A stretch of 64,000 nucleotides of DNA from an uncultured Allomuricauda sp. (GTDB lineage Bacteria > Bacteroidota > Bacteroidia > Flavobacteriales > Flavobacteriaceae): assembly GCF_947501165.1 (NCBI RefSeq), contig NZ_CANMUU010000001.1:1240001-1304000 (forward strand). The letters are read 5' to 3'. Below the pieces are notes generated by a model. That model saw only the letters and a program-made list of their open reading frames with translations. It was not told the DNA's origin and searched no databases. The stretch's first letter is position 1. Each line of letters opens with the position of its first letter. Both the position numbers and the translations under genes were made by a program. Shown here one piece after another: positions 28,992 to 37,221 of this stretch.

Positions 28992-30152
28992 CTATATTCT
29001 CACTCCAGCAGCTAGTGGAGTTGAAGGTTCTTCAGCGCTTACTTTTCCTTGGGCTATTGGCATAGAAAAAGTTTTAAGCTTGGGTAGGACCAATTTGGCA
29101 AAGCGTTCGCATTCTTCTTTGTGCGGATATCCGGAAAAGATAAAAGCACGGATGCCCATATCCATATATCTGTTAAGTTTTTCAACAATTTGGTCGGGGT
29201 TTCCTACCAATGCGGCACCGCAACCGGAACGACCTCGTCCTATACCTGTCCACATATGAGGTTCCACATAACCGTCATCCTCAGAAATTTCACGCATTTG
29301 CGCTTGCCTGCTTACCCCGTAGGATTTTGCATCCAACGCTCTTTCCCGCATCTCTTTTCCTTGTTCTACCCCAAGTTTGGAAACGATACTGTCAGCATAT
29401 TCCCTTGCCTCTTCTTCAGTTTCCCTAACAACCACATGAACGCGAAGGCCAAAATCTACTTTTCTTCCATAAGTCGCTGCTTTGGCGCTCATGTTTTCCA
29501 TAAGTTTTCTAAGGTTTTCTTCGGTCTCAGGCCACATTAAATATACATCACAGTGTTCTGCACAAAGCTCAACTGCTGCAGGTGAGTAACCTCCAAAGTA
29601 TAGGAGTGGACCACCATTTTGATATGATTTAATAGGTAATGAAGAGACCTTCATGCTATAAAATTTACCTTGATAATCAATTTCATCTTGCGTCCATCCT
29701 TGTTTTAGAATTTCAATAACCTCTCTAGACCTTTGGTATCGGTCTTCTGAAGACATGCTCTCTTCACCAGGTAGTGGAGATGAAATGATATTTATTGTAA
29801 ATCGACCTTTTAGAATATGGTCGATGGTAGAAAGCGTTTTACCTAGCATCGCTGGGTGAATTTCTCCACAGCGAACGGCTGCTAACATGTTGATTTGTTG
29901 GGTCATTGGCGCAACTGCGGAAACAAAAGGCAATGTATCCTGACCTACTTGATAGGATGATGGACATAGAATGTTTCTAAAACCATTTTTATCTGCGGTC
30001 AACAAGATTTCAGAAGCATTTTCGAATGTACTTTTATAGTTCATGTTTCTTTCGCCCAAGTATCGGTCATCACCGTTGCAAATAGGAGCAAACCAAGAAA
30101 CTTCAGCTCCTTCTAGGTGTGGTGATCGAATAGTTATTTTTGAATTATCCAT
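28992..30152 (-). CDS. Flavin-dependent sulfonate monooxygenase (SsuD/SmoC-like, LLM class)
   Basis: A 386-residue luciferase-like monooxygenase. AEVSWFAPICNGDDRYLG at the N-terminus, GRFTINIISSPLPGEE, PPLYFGGYSPAAVE-like GPLLYFGGYSPAAVELCAE, VDFGLRVHVVVRETEEEA, and MWTGIGRGRSGCGAALVG with SGYPH are the conserved blocks of alkanesulfonate monooxygenase SsuD and sulfoquinovose monooxygenase SmoC. These use reduced FMN and O2 to break C-S bonds, giving an aldehyde and sulfite. The neighbouring aldo/keto reductase, SGLT-like symporter and LacI regulator suit the SmoC option (sulfoquinovose to 6-oxo-glucose) better than a sulphur-starvation SsuD, which normally sits with an ABC transporter. It follows the reductase gene by 12 bp and is in its operon. 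Confidence 0.85.
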   Translation of the reverse strand: MDNSKITIRSPHLEGAEVSWFAPICNGDDRYLGERNMNYKSTFENASEILLTADKNGFRNILCPSSYQVGQDTLPFVSAVAPMTQQINMLAAVRCGEIHPAMLGKTLSTIDHILKGRFTINIISSPLPGEESMSSEDRYQRSREVIEILKQGWTQDEIDYQGKFYSMKVSSLPIKSYQNGGPLLYFGGYSPAAVELCAEHCDVYLMWPETEENLRKLMENMSAKAATYGRKVDFGLRVHVVVRETEEEAREYADSIVSKLGVEQGKEMRERALDAKSYGVSRQAQMREISEDDGYVEPHMWTGIGRGRSGCGAALVGNPDQIVEKLNRYMDMGIRAFIFSGYPHKEECERFAKLVLPKLKTFSMPIAQGKVSAEEPSTPLAAGVRI

Positions 30153-30164
30153 TGTTTTTTCTTT

Positions 30165-31055
30165 TTAATCAATTTCTCTTCCTAATGCGGCCTCCCAAAG
30201 CATGTACCACTCTTCATGAGAAAGGGTAATATTAAGAGCCTTATATGCCGTTTGAATTCGTTCTAATTTTGAAGTCCCCAAAACAGGAATAATTCCTGCG
30301 GGATGTTTTTTGAGCCAAGCGTACAAAATCTGATCATGAGACGCATTGTGCTTTTCTCCCAGAATATTTAGCACGTTTTTTATTGCGACCATTTCAGGAG
30401 AAGAGGTTTTGCCAAATAGGCTGCCCCCTCCTAAGGGAGACCATGCTGTTGGTATTATATTGTGTTTTTGACATTGGTCTAGAGTTCCATCTTCAAATGC
30501 ATTTCTATGTAGAATTGAAATCTCCACTTGATTGGTAACCAAAGGGCTTATGGCATGCAATAAATCAAACTGGGATGGAGAAAAATTGGATACACCAAAC
30601 TCCAATACCTTTCCAGATTCTTTGAGCTTTACAAAAGCTTCTGCTATCTCATAGGGATTAAACAAATAATCGGGCCTGTGCAATAGCAGCACGTCAATGT
30701 AATCAGTTTTCAAGTTTTCTAACGACAAGTCCACGGATTCCATAATATGATTGACGGAAAGGTCGTAGGATTTTATCTTGTGGTTGGGTCTGTTTTCCGA
30801 AATCAGCTTAATGCCACATTTGGTGGTAATGCGCATTTTCTCTCTAAGATTTTTTCTAGATTTGAGAACATTACCAAAATCTTCTTCTGTGGTATAATGT
30901 CCATAAATGTCCGCATGGTCAAAATCCTTTAAGCCTAGTTCAAGGCACCCTTCAATGAATTCTTCGTATTTAGAAGTTGATAATTGACTTCCCCAAGTGC
31001 CTAATCGCATAGTGCCGATTACTAGGGGAGAAATACTTTCTTTGGTCAAGGCCAT
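30165..31055 (-). CDS. Aldo/keto reductase (candidate 6-oxo-glucose reductase)
   Basis: A 296-residue NAD(P)H-dependent reductase with the AKR tetrad Asp46, Tyr51, Lys79 and His126 (FDHADIYG, TTKCG, LLLHRPD) and the cofactor-binding VLGTSKLERI near the C-terminus. It resembles the YdhF-like branch. In the sulfo-SMO pathway an AKR (SmoB) reduces the 6-oxo-glucose made by the monooxygenase to glucose; the position immediately before the monooxygenase gene (12 bp) suggests this role. The ATG at 31055 is chosen: the longer form begins with TTG at 31085, inside a promoter box, and adds ten residues absent from the fold. The first gene of the operon under the palindromic operator at 31106. Confidence 0.84.
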   Translation of the reverse strand: MALTKESISPLVIGTMRLGTWGSQLSTSKYEEFIEGCLELGLKDFDHADIYGHYTTEEDFGNVLKSRKNLREKMRITTKCGIKLISENRPNHKIKSYDLSVNHIMESVDLSLENLKTDYIDVLLLHRPDYLFNPYEIAEAFVKLKESGKVLEFGVSNFSPSQFDLLHAISPLVTNQVEISILHRNAFEDGTLDQCQKHNIIPTAWSPLGGGSLFGKTSSPEMVAIKNVLNILGEKHNASHDQILYAWLKKHPAGIIPVLGTSKLERIQTAYKALNITLSHEEWYMLWEAALGREID

Positions 31056-31082
31056 ACTGATTACATTATTCTCAATTGGAGC

Positions 31083-31090
31083 CAAATTTA
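31083..31090 (-). promoter_or_regulatory. Candidate -7 box TAAATTTG for the reductase-monooxygenase operon
   Basis: Read on the minus strand this is TAAATTTG, an exact TAnnTTTG match, 28 bp before the ATG at 31055. The GTTTAC half of the LacI-type palindrome lies 18 bp upstream, where the -33 TTTG element is expected, so a bound repressor would cover the -33 box. Confidence 0.5.
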
Positions 31091-31105
31091 ACCAAATAAA
31101 CTAAA

Positions 31106-31123
31106 AATGTAAACGTTTACATT
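31106..31123. promoter_or_regulatory. LacI-type operator, perfect palindrome, copy 1
   Basis: AATGTAAACGTTTACATT is an 18-bp perfect inverted repeat with the central CG common to LacI/CcpA-family operators. It lies between the divergent reductase (start 31055) and FMN reductase (start 31177) genes, so one site can control both. The same 18 bp recur at 33692-33709 before the YeiH-LacI pair. The likely binder is the LacI regulator at 31713-32720. Confidence 0.75.
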
Positions 31124-31176
31124 ATAAAATTTCATAATATTGCACATAAATTGTATTCAATAAAATCATACTAAAA

Positions 31177-31719
31177 ATGATAACGGTCATTTCGGGATCA
31201 AATCGAAAGAACAATAAGACTATACATTTTGCCAAATATGTATTTGAAGAGTTGAGCAAAGCAGCAGATGAGGAGGTAAAGTTTCTTGATATCTCTGATT
31301 TTGCAGGAGATGTGGTCAATGTAACCATGTATAAAGATTCTGAACAACCTCAAGTTGTTCAACATATTCAAGACGAATATTTTATTCCTGCTGGGAAGTT
31401 TTGGTTCTTTATTCCTGAATATAATGGAAGTTATCCGGGCATTGTTAAACTTCTCTTGGATTCAATGTCGGTGAGAGCGTATAAGGAAAGTTTTGCGGAT
31501 AAGAAAGCATGTATAACTGGCATAGCTTCTGGTCGTGCAGGAAACCTTAGAGGTATGGATCACTTGGCAGAGGTATTGAATCATTTGGGCATTCATGTAC
31601 ACCCAAATAAAAATCCAATTTCATCCATTTACAAAATGCTCAATTCTGAGGATAACTCAGTAAATGAGGATGCTGTAGAAACACTTCAGAAACAAATTCA
31701 ACAGTTTCTGAGCTATTGA
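31177..31719 (+). CDS. NAD(P)H-dependent FMN reductase (SsuE/SmoA role)
   Basis: A 180-residue flavodoxin-like flavin reductase. The FMN phosphate loop GSNRKNNKT is at 7-15 and the family block PEYNGSYPGIVKLLLD starts at residue 80. It would reduce FMN with NAD(P)H and supply FMNH2 to the two-component sulfonate monooxygenase encoded across the shared operator on the other strand. Its last 7 bp overlap the end of the convergent LacI gene. Alone, the sequence would fit a general ChrR/SsuE-like reductase or quinone reductase; the regulon makes the monooxygenase partner role likely. Confidence 0.82.
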   Translation: MITVISGSNRKNNKTIHFAKYVFEELSKAADEEVKFLDISDFAGDVVNVTMYKDSEQPQVVQHIQDEYFIPAGKFWFFIPEYNGSYPGIVKLLLDSMSVRAYKESFADKKACITGIASGRAGNLRGMDHLAEVLNHLGIHVHPNKNPISSIYKMLNSEDNSVNEDAVETLQKQIQQFLSY

Positions 31720-32720
31720 TCATCGTTTTGAGTGGATTCTCTTTGAACTAGTTTCGGTGATAATACTCTTGTAGTGGGTCGGGTTACTCCTTTCAGATTT
31801 TGGAGTAGTAGGTTTGCAGATAGTTCACCCATAAGTGAGCTTTCTTGATCAATGGAGCTAAGACTTGGTTGTGTTAAGGCGCTAAAGTTGGCATTTCCAA
31901 AACCTATCAGCTTTACTTTTCCCGGAACGTCAATTTTTAAAGTACCGAGTAAGTTAAGTATGTGCATTGCCATTTCGTCACCATAAGCAAAAACACCATC
32001 TATATTGGGGTGTTGGTCAAATATGCTTTTTAAATTTTTTAAATCTTCTTTGGTATTCGATTTAAAATCAGATAAATAATGTACCTGAGAGGGAATATTA
32101 TGTTTTTGAACTGCGTCCATAAACCCCCTTTTTCTTTCTTCGAAAATACCAACGTTGGCATTGCCAGCAATGTGTAGAAGGTTTGTGCAGCCCATATTTA
32201 TTAGATGTTCTGTAGCAATGTACGCCCCCAAATGGTTATCGAGTGTAACGGAATGGGTAATTTTGAGGGTAGGGCGTCTATCAAAGAAAACGATGGGTGT
32301 TTTGCTGTCCATTATTTTCTTAATATGGCTATGGTCTTTTGTTTCCTTTGAAATGGACATTAAAACTCCATCCACATTGAGTTCCAAAAAAGAGTTTAGA
32401 GCGGTATTTTCCCTTTCCTGCTGTTCATGTGTTTGTGAAATGATGATATTAAAACCAGAATCACTCACCACTTGCTCAATACCGTTGATGATATCACTGA
32501 AAAAAGAATTGTTTACCTCGGGAACAATAACCCCAATGATTTTACTTTTTCCACTGCGTAGGGCAGCGGCCATCATATTAGGACGATAATCAATATCTTT
32601 TGCCGCTTTCAGGACTTTTTCACGTGTTTTTGGGGAAACCAAAGGGCTGTCATTGAAAACGCGGGATACAGTGGCTAGGGAGACCCCTGTTATTTTCGCT
32701 ATTTCCTTTATACCTGCCAT
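31713..32720 (-). CDS. LacI-family transcriptional regulator of the sulfo-sugar module
   Basis: A 335-residue LacI/GalR regulator. The helix-turn-helix is at residues 3-22 (IKEIAKITGVSLATVSRVFN), the hinge helix is about 45-58 (NMMAAALRSGKSK), and a periplasmic-binding-protein-like sensor follows (IGVIVPEVNNSFFSDIINGI, DGVFAYGDEMAMHILN). It should bind a sugar-type ligand. It is 9 bp after the YeiH gene and presumably co-transcribed with it from a promoter with a copy of the AATGTAAACGTTTACATT operator, implying autoregulation. The other operator copy controls the reductase and flavin reductase promoters. Confidence 0.9.
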   Translation of the reverse strand: MAGIKEIAKITGVSLATVSRVFNDSPLVSPKTREKVLKAAKDIDYRPNMMAAALRSGKSKIIGVIVPEVNNSFFSDIINGIEQVVSDSGFNIIISQTHEQQERENTALNSFLELNVDGVLMSISKETKDHSHIKKIMDSKTPIVFFDRRPTLKITHSVTLDNHLGAYIATEHLINMGCTNLLHIAGNANVGIFEERKRGFMDAVQKHNIPSQVHYLSDFKSNTKEDLKNLKSIFDQHPNIDGVFAYGDEMAMHILNLLGTLKIDVPGKVKLIGFGNANFSALTQPSLSSIDQESSLMGELSANLLLQNLKGVTRPTTRVLSPKLVQRESTQNDDQ

Positions 32721-32729
32721 TGCATATTT

Positions 32730-33662
32730 TTACAAATAATTTAGAACATAAAAAAGAGAAATTACACCGAGCACGACCCAAGTTACCACGCCTACAATAA
32801 GAATATTGAAACCTAACTTTTTTAGTTGATCAAGGTTGATCTGCATACCTATTAAAAACAAGGTGAAAATAAGGGCTTTTCTTGCAATCCAGACAACAGT
32901 TTCACTTAGCTGACCAGCTTCTTGAACATACGAATTAATCAACATGGCGCCAATAAATCCGAAGATGAACCAAGGGAAGGCAAATCTTTCCTTGGAATTG
33001 GAACCAAATGAAATAATCAAAACCAATGGAATAATCCAAAGCGTCCTGACGAGTTTAGTTGTAGTGGCGATGTTCAAGGCTTCATTGCCATAAACTTCTG
33101 CGGCTCCCACAACAGAACTGGTATCATGGATAGCAATTGCACTCCAGGTTCCAAACTGACTTTGGTCCAGTCCAAAATAATATCCTATGTACGGAAAAAT
33201 AAAAAGAGCAATGGCGTTGAGAAGAAACACAATGGCCAATGAAATTGAGGTTTGTGACGAATCGGCCTTCAAACTTGGGCTAACCGCTGCAATCGCACTA
33301 CCACCGCATATTGCTGTTCCAGAAGCTACCAAAATGGTGGTTATACGCTCAGATTTGAGGATTTTTCCAACTGCAAATGCAATAATGAACGTACAGACAA
33401 TGGTAATCAATGTGATGAAAAAACTATTGGAACCAACTTCTACGGCCTGCTGCATATGTATTCCAAAACCAAGCCCAACTACAGATAGCTGTAACAGTGT
33501 TTTTTGGAATTTTTTGCTCTTCTGAACAAAATCTATATTGGCAATTTTAAAAATTCCTGTAACCATACCCACGGCCAAAGCTAGGGCAGGGGTAATGTAA
33601 CCCAAGAGGGTTCCCAACAGCACAGCGGCACATAGTATGTAAGTACTTATTTTTGAGAGCAT
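32730..33662 (-). CDS. YeiH-family (UPF0324) putative sulfate/sulfite exporter
   Basis: A 310-residue membrane protein with about ten helices, of the YeiH/UPF0324 family now annotated as putative sulfate exporters. Family landmarks: LLQLSVVGLGFGIHM, ILVASGTAICGGSAIAAVSP and IAIHDTSSVVGAAEVYG with the TLWIIPL segment. The transport role is a family annotation and is not proven biochemically for most members. Here it makes sense as an outlet for sulfite or sulfate released by the monooxygenase. First gene of the yeiH-lacI unit, its start 23 bp from the 32-bp palindrome. Confidence 0.8.
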   Translation of the reverse strand: MLSKISTYILCAAVLLGTLLGYITPALALAVGMVTGIFKIANIDFVQKSKKFQKTLLQLSVVGLGFGIHMQQAVEVGSNSFFITLITIVCTFIIAFAVGKILKSERITTILVASGTAICGGSAIAAVSPSLKADSSQTSISLAIVFLLNAIALFIFPYIGYYFGLDQSQFGTWSAIAIHDTSSVVGAAEVYGNEALNIATTTKLVRTLWIIPLVLIISFGSNSKERFAFPWFIFGFIGAMLINSYVQEAGQLSETVVWIARKALIFTLFLIGMQINLDQLKKLGFNILIVGVVTWVVLGVISLFYVLNYL

Positions 33663-33684
33663 TTCTGAACGGATGTAAAACTAC

Positions 33685-33716
33685 AAATAAAAATGTAAAC
33701 GTTTACATTTTTATTT
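33685..33716. promoter_or_regulatory. LacI-type operator, 32-bp perfect palindrome, copy 2
   Basis: A perfect inverted repeat of 32 bp centred between 33700 and 33701. Its core, 33692-33709, is the same AATGTAAACGTTTACATT as at 31106-31123; AT-rich arms extend the symmetry. It lies upstream of the YeiH-LacI pair on the minus strand and 9 bp from the end of the FG-GAP gene, so the hairpin-like arms with flanking T runs could also act as a terminator for that gene. Confidence 0.78.
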
Positions 33717-33724
33717 TTGTCCCA

Positions 33725-36700
33725 TCAGTTCTTATTAAATTCAAACACTCTGGGCGCTTCGTTGTTAATGGCAACAAATAAGTATTCTTTGCTATTCTTG
33801 TCTTTAAACCTTGACAAATGTTTGATTTCACCTCGTATGAAGAATCCGGATTCATCATAGGGAGTCCATTCAAAGTTTCCATCCCCTGAACCTAAAAGAA
33901 TACTGCCGTAATTGGCATCCAACCGACTGAACTGGGGCTTGAAATCATAATTATTCCCTCCAAGAATCAAATCAAGGTTTCCATCCCCGTTAATATCGAC
34001 ACAATTTATATCGCAAACACAAGAGAATTGTGTCTCCTTTGGCAAGTTTACAATCTTAAACTGACCATTTCCTTGATTAAGTGCTACAATACTTTGTGTG
34101 GCATTAACCTGTTTAATGATTGATTTGTTGAGAATGGTGGTATCTATCAATTGGTCCACACTTTTTATTGCAAAATCTGAAAACTTAAGATTCTCTTTTT
34201 TAAGCGAGTTTAGCTGGGCGGTAAGTTCTCTTTTTAGAGTTATTGGAACATCTTTGCCATTACTACTTTTTGTGAATAATTGCTCAATGGTTCCATTATC
34301 ATCAAAATCGTTTACAAACATTTTTAAAGGAGCAGCAGAACTGGCCTTATAGCTAAAATTGCTTCCTTGGTTTCCTAGAACAAAGTCCATATCCCCATCA
34401 CCATCCAGATCTTCTGCATAAACTGTATTCCACCAACCGGACACACTATCCAAATTGGTTTCTTTTGGACTTAATCTCCTTCCATTATTTTTGAAAATCT
34501 TTACAGAGCCCCAATCTGTGGTGATGATGAGGTCCTTTTTGGAATCACCATCATAGTCCGTCCAAATGGCATCGGTCACCATTCCTATATTTTTTAGGTG
34601 AAAAGCTTTGTTTTCTGTTACGTTAGAAAAGTTTCCGTTTCCGTCATTCTCTAGAAACAAATGTTCTGGATTTACACCATAAATTCCAGGAACACTTCTG
34701 CTCCCTATAAAAAGGTCTTGATCACCATCGTCATCATAATCATAAGGTGCAATTACGGATACATTATTATCTAAACTGGGAATAGTCTTGTTTCCAGCTG
34801 TGAAGTTCCCATTGCCATCGTTTAAATAAATTCGGTTTTTAGGGGAAATACGATTATTTGGAATATTCCCCCCAGAAGCTACTACCAAATCCATATCACC
34901 GTCTCCATCTATATCTACAAAAGCTGAGGCTGTATCTTCAAACTCCCTATCTTCTCGAAATACATCTTGCGAAAAGGCGAGTTTTAAGACTCCGCTTTTT
35001 TGATGAAGTAGAATTTTAGCAGCTTCACCTCTTGAACCTCCCATGAAAATGTCTTCATCTCCATCATTGTCTAAGTCAGCTATAGAAACTGTAGGTCCTT
35101 CTTGGGATAACATTTGAGTTATCAGTCCTTCATAGTCATAATCAATGTGTTTATCCTCTGCATGCTGAGGTAGATTTGAAGACACTTCTGCAAGTAATGT
35201 ACCTCTTTCTTCGGCGGGAAAGGAATACTTTTCAGAAGCATCAGTTTGATTCAGTTTTATCTGAGTATTGGGTTTAATGTCTTTTAGATTCTGGTACATT
35301 CCATTAGGCCAAATAATTCTCAGTGAGTCTGGAGCACTTTTGCCTAGCCCGATGGTCATTATATAGTCAATTGAGGATTGAAATCCTCTTGAAGGAATCA
35401 TCTCTTGTTGAATTATTTCTTCATTTGAATAGATTTCAACAAGACTTCCTATCCCTCTGGTATTTGGTTTTTCTCCTTTTAATTCAATTCTTAAATAATT
35501 ATTTCCTAGAGTTTCACTATTATTTCTGTAAACGAAAAGTTGCTGATTTACATTATTAACAACAAGGTCTAAATCGCCATCGTTGTCGAGGTCACCGTAA
35601 GCCGCACCATTTGAAAAACTAGGTGTTGCCAACCCCCAACTTTCTGAATGGTTAGTAAACGTAAGGTCTTGGTTATTTTTAAATGCGTAATTCGGAATAG
35701 GTTGTGAAGGCATTGCATTGATTACCGCTTCTTTTTGTTCTTTATTTCCATAAACAGCGGTTTGTTGTCTAGTTACGTCTTCAAAAAAGTCAATAAAATC
35801 TTGGTTGGTGAGATCATGATAAATTCCGTTACAAACAAACACATCACGATACCCATCGTTATCCATATCGAATAATAGGGCGCCCCAGCTCCAATCAGTT
35901 TTTGAAATACCGCCATAATGCGCTATTTCGGAAAAGGCACCACCCAAATTCAATTGTAGGGTGTTTTGCATAAACTGATAGTAGTAATCATTTAAAAGTT
36001 TGCGTTGATGTGTATCGAAGGTCTCAAAAGTAGTTGTTGTTTTTAAGCGTTCATCACCTTCAGGAAGCATATCGGTCACAAATATGTCTGACTTTCCATC
36101 ATTATTTATATCCGCCATATCTGCGCCCATAGAAAACAAGCTCAAATGGTTGCTCCATTCTTTTATACTCTCTGTAAAAGTGCCATCTTGATTGTTAATG
36201 TAGAGGTAGTCATGTTCAAAGAAATCATTAGATACGTAAATATCTGGGTAAAGGTCTTCATTGATATCCCCTACGGTTACGCCAAGACCAAACCCTACTA
36301 AGCTCCCATAAATATTGGCTTCTTCACTTACATCGGTGAAAACTCCATTGTCATTTCGTAGCAATTTGTCTCCACCTCCTTTTATTTCATCAACAACGTT
36401 CCAATCCTCTGCTCTAATGTCCCTTTTGTTTTCGTAGCCTAAACTGGCAACTGGAATAAAGCTATTGTTGAGCATGTATACATCTAGATCACCATCCTTG
36501 TCATAATCAAAAAAAGCGGCATGTGTGGTAAATCCGCTATCTGCTAAGTTATACTCTTCAGCTTTTTCAGTGAAGGTGAGGTCGCCGTTATTGATAAAGA
36601 GCTCATTTTTTTGGTCATCTCCTTTAATATTTCCGGCGTTGCAGACGTAAATGTCTAGTAAACCATCTGAATTGATATCTACAAACACCACACCCGTGGA

Positions 36701-37063
36701 CCACGCTTTTTCCCCTTCAACACCCGAGGAATTAGAGATATCTTCGAAAGAAAAATCACCTTTATTGAGAAAGAGTTTGTTTCTTCCTCTATTTGAAGTC
36801 AGATAAATATCTGCTAGGCCATCGTTATTGATATCTCCAATAGCTACTCCGCCTCCATTATAAAAGTTGCGATACAGGAATATATTGAAGTTCTCCTCGT
36901 TTTCTATCGTATTTTCAAAGGAAATACCTGTTTGGGTACTGTCTAGTAAAGAGAAAAGTCTGGAGGTATTTTCTGTGGTGTCCTTTTTCTCCATTTTAGT
37001 ATTGCAGGAAAACATCAAAGTTATTATTGTAAATAGGATGGGGAAGATTGATTTGTACGACAT
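33725..37063 (-). CDS. FG-GAP/VCBS-repeat lipoprotein with UnbV (ASPIC) domain (third paralogue)
   Basis: A 1112-residue lipoprotein (lipobox LMFSC, Cys20) using the ATG at 37063; starts further upstream (TTG at 37123, ATG at 37114) would push the signal peptide inside the protein. FG-GAP calcium loops include DINNDGLADIYLT, DYDKDGDLDVYML, DMDNDGYRDVFVC, DLDGDGDMDFVLG and DINGDGNLDLILG. The UnbV/ASPIC block is near the middle (TIGLGKSAPDSLRIIWPNG). It is closest in layout to the paralogues at 18943 and 22187. The susC-susD pair upstream is separated by a strong terminator, so it may have its own promoter in the 100 bp before it. Confidence 0.85.
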   Translation of the reverse strand: MSYKSIFPILFTIITLMFSCNTKMEKKDTTENTSRLFSLLDSTQTGISFENTIENEENFNIFLYRNFYNGGGVAIGDINNDGLADIYLTSNRGRNKLFLNKGDFSFEDISNSSGVEGEKAWSTGVVFVDINSDGLLDIYVCNAGNIKGDDQKNELFINNGDLTFTEKAEEYNLADSGFTTHAAFFDYDKDGDLDVYMLNNSFIPVASLGYENKRDIRAEDWNVVDEIKGGGDKLLRNDNGVFTDVSEEANIYGSLVGFGLGVTVGDINEDLYPDIYVSNDFFEHDYLYINNQDGTFTESIKEWSNHLSLFSMGADMADINNDGKSDIFVTDMLPEGDERLKTTTTFETFDTHQRKLLNDYYYQFMQNTLQLNLGGAFSEIAHYGGISKTDWSWGALLFDMDNDGYRDVFVCNGIYHDLTNQDFIDFFEDVTRQQTAVYGNKEQKEAVINAMPSQPIPNYAFKNNQDLTFTNHSESWGLATPSFSNGAAYGDLDNDGDLDLVVNNVNQQLFVYRNNSETLGNNYLRIELKGEKPNTRGIGSLVEIYSNEEIIQQEMIPSRGFQSSIDYIMTIGLGKSAPDSLRIIWPNGMYQNLKDIKPNTQIKLNQTDASEKYSFPAEERGTLLAEVSSNLPQHAEDKHIDYDYEGLITQMLSQEGPTVSIADLDNDGDEDIFMGGSRGEAAKILLHQKSGVLKLAFSQDVFREDREFEDTASAFVDIDGDGDMDLVVASGGNIPNNRISPKNRIYLNDGNGNFTAGNKTIPSLDNNVSVIAPYDYDDDGDQDLFIGSRSVPGIYGVNPEHLFLENDGNGNFSNVTENKAFHLKNIGMVTDAIWTDYDGDSKKDLIITTDWGSVKIFKNNGRRLSPKETNLDSVSGWWNTVYAEDLDGDGDMDFVLGNQGSNFSYKASSAAPLKMFVNDFDDNGTIEQLFTKSSNGKDVPITLKRELTAQLNSLKKENLKFSDFAIKSVDQLIDTTILNKSIIKQVNATQSIVALNQGNGQFKIVNLPKETQFSCVCDINCVDINGDGNLDLILGGNNYDFKPQFSRLDANYGSILLGSGDGNFEWTPYDESGFFIRGEIKHLSRFKDKNSKEYLFVAINNEAPRVFEFNKN

Positions 37064-37171
37064 TTTATGAAATTCTGTAATCTGGAAAGCTATAAATTTT
37101 GACTTAATTATCATAAATACCAACGCAGATTAACATAGATAATAAGTATTTGTTCTAATGTTAGGAATAAA

Positions 37172-37199
37172 AAAAAGAGGGCAAGAATGCCCTCTTTTT
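37172..37199 (-). terminator. Intrinsic terminator after susD
   Basis: A perfect 11-bp stem, AAAAAGAGGGC (37172-37182) and its complement GCCCTCTTTTT (37189-37199), with a 6-base loop and T runs on both sides. It lies 22 bp after the susD stop codon and before the FG-GAP gene, and it could work in both directions. Confidence 0.85.
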
Positions 37200-37221
37200 G
37201 AATATGTTTGATAAACAATTA

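Noticed and set aside
28992..30152. Plain SsuD alkanesulfonate monooxygenase of the sulfate-starvation response
   Set aside because: Not excluded, but the AKR partner, LacI operator, SGLT-like symporter and sulfite disposal genes are not part of ssu operons, and no ABC importer is near.
31055..31085. Longer start (TTG at 31085) for the aldo/keto reductase
   Set aside because: That codon lies inside the TAAATTTG promoter box and the extra ten residues do not belong to the AKR fold.
37063..37123. Upstream starts (37114 ATG, 37123 TTG) for the FG-GAP protein
   Set aside because: They bury the lipoprotein signal peptide inside the protein; the ATG at 37063 places the lipobox Cys at residue 20.
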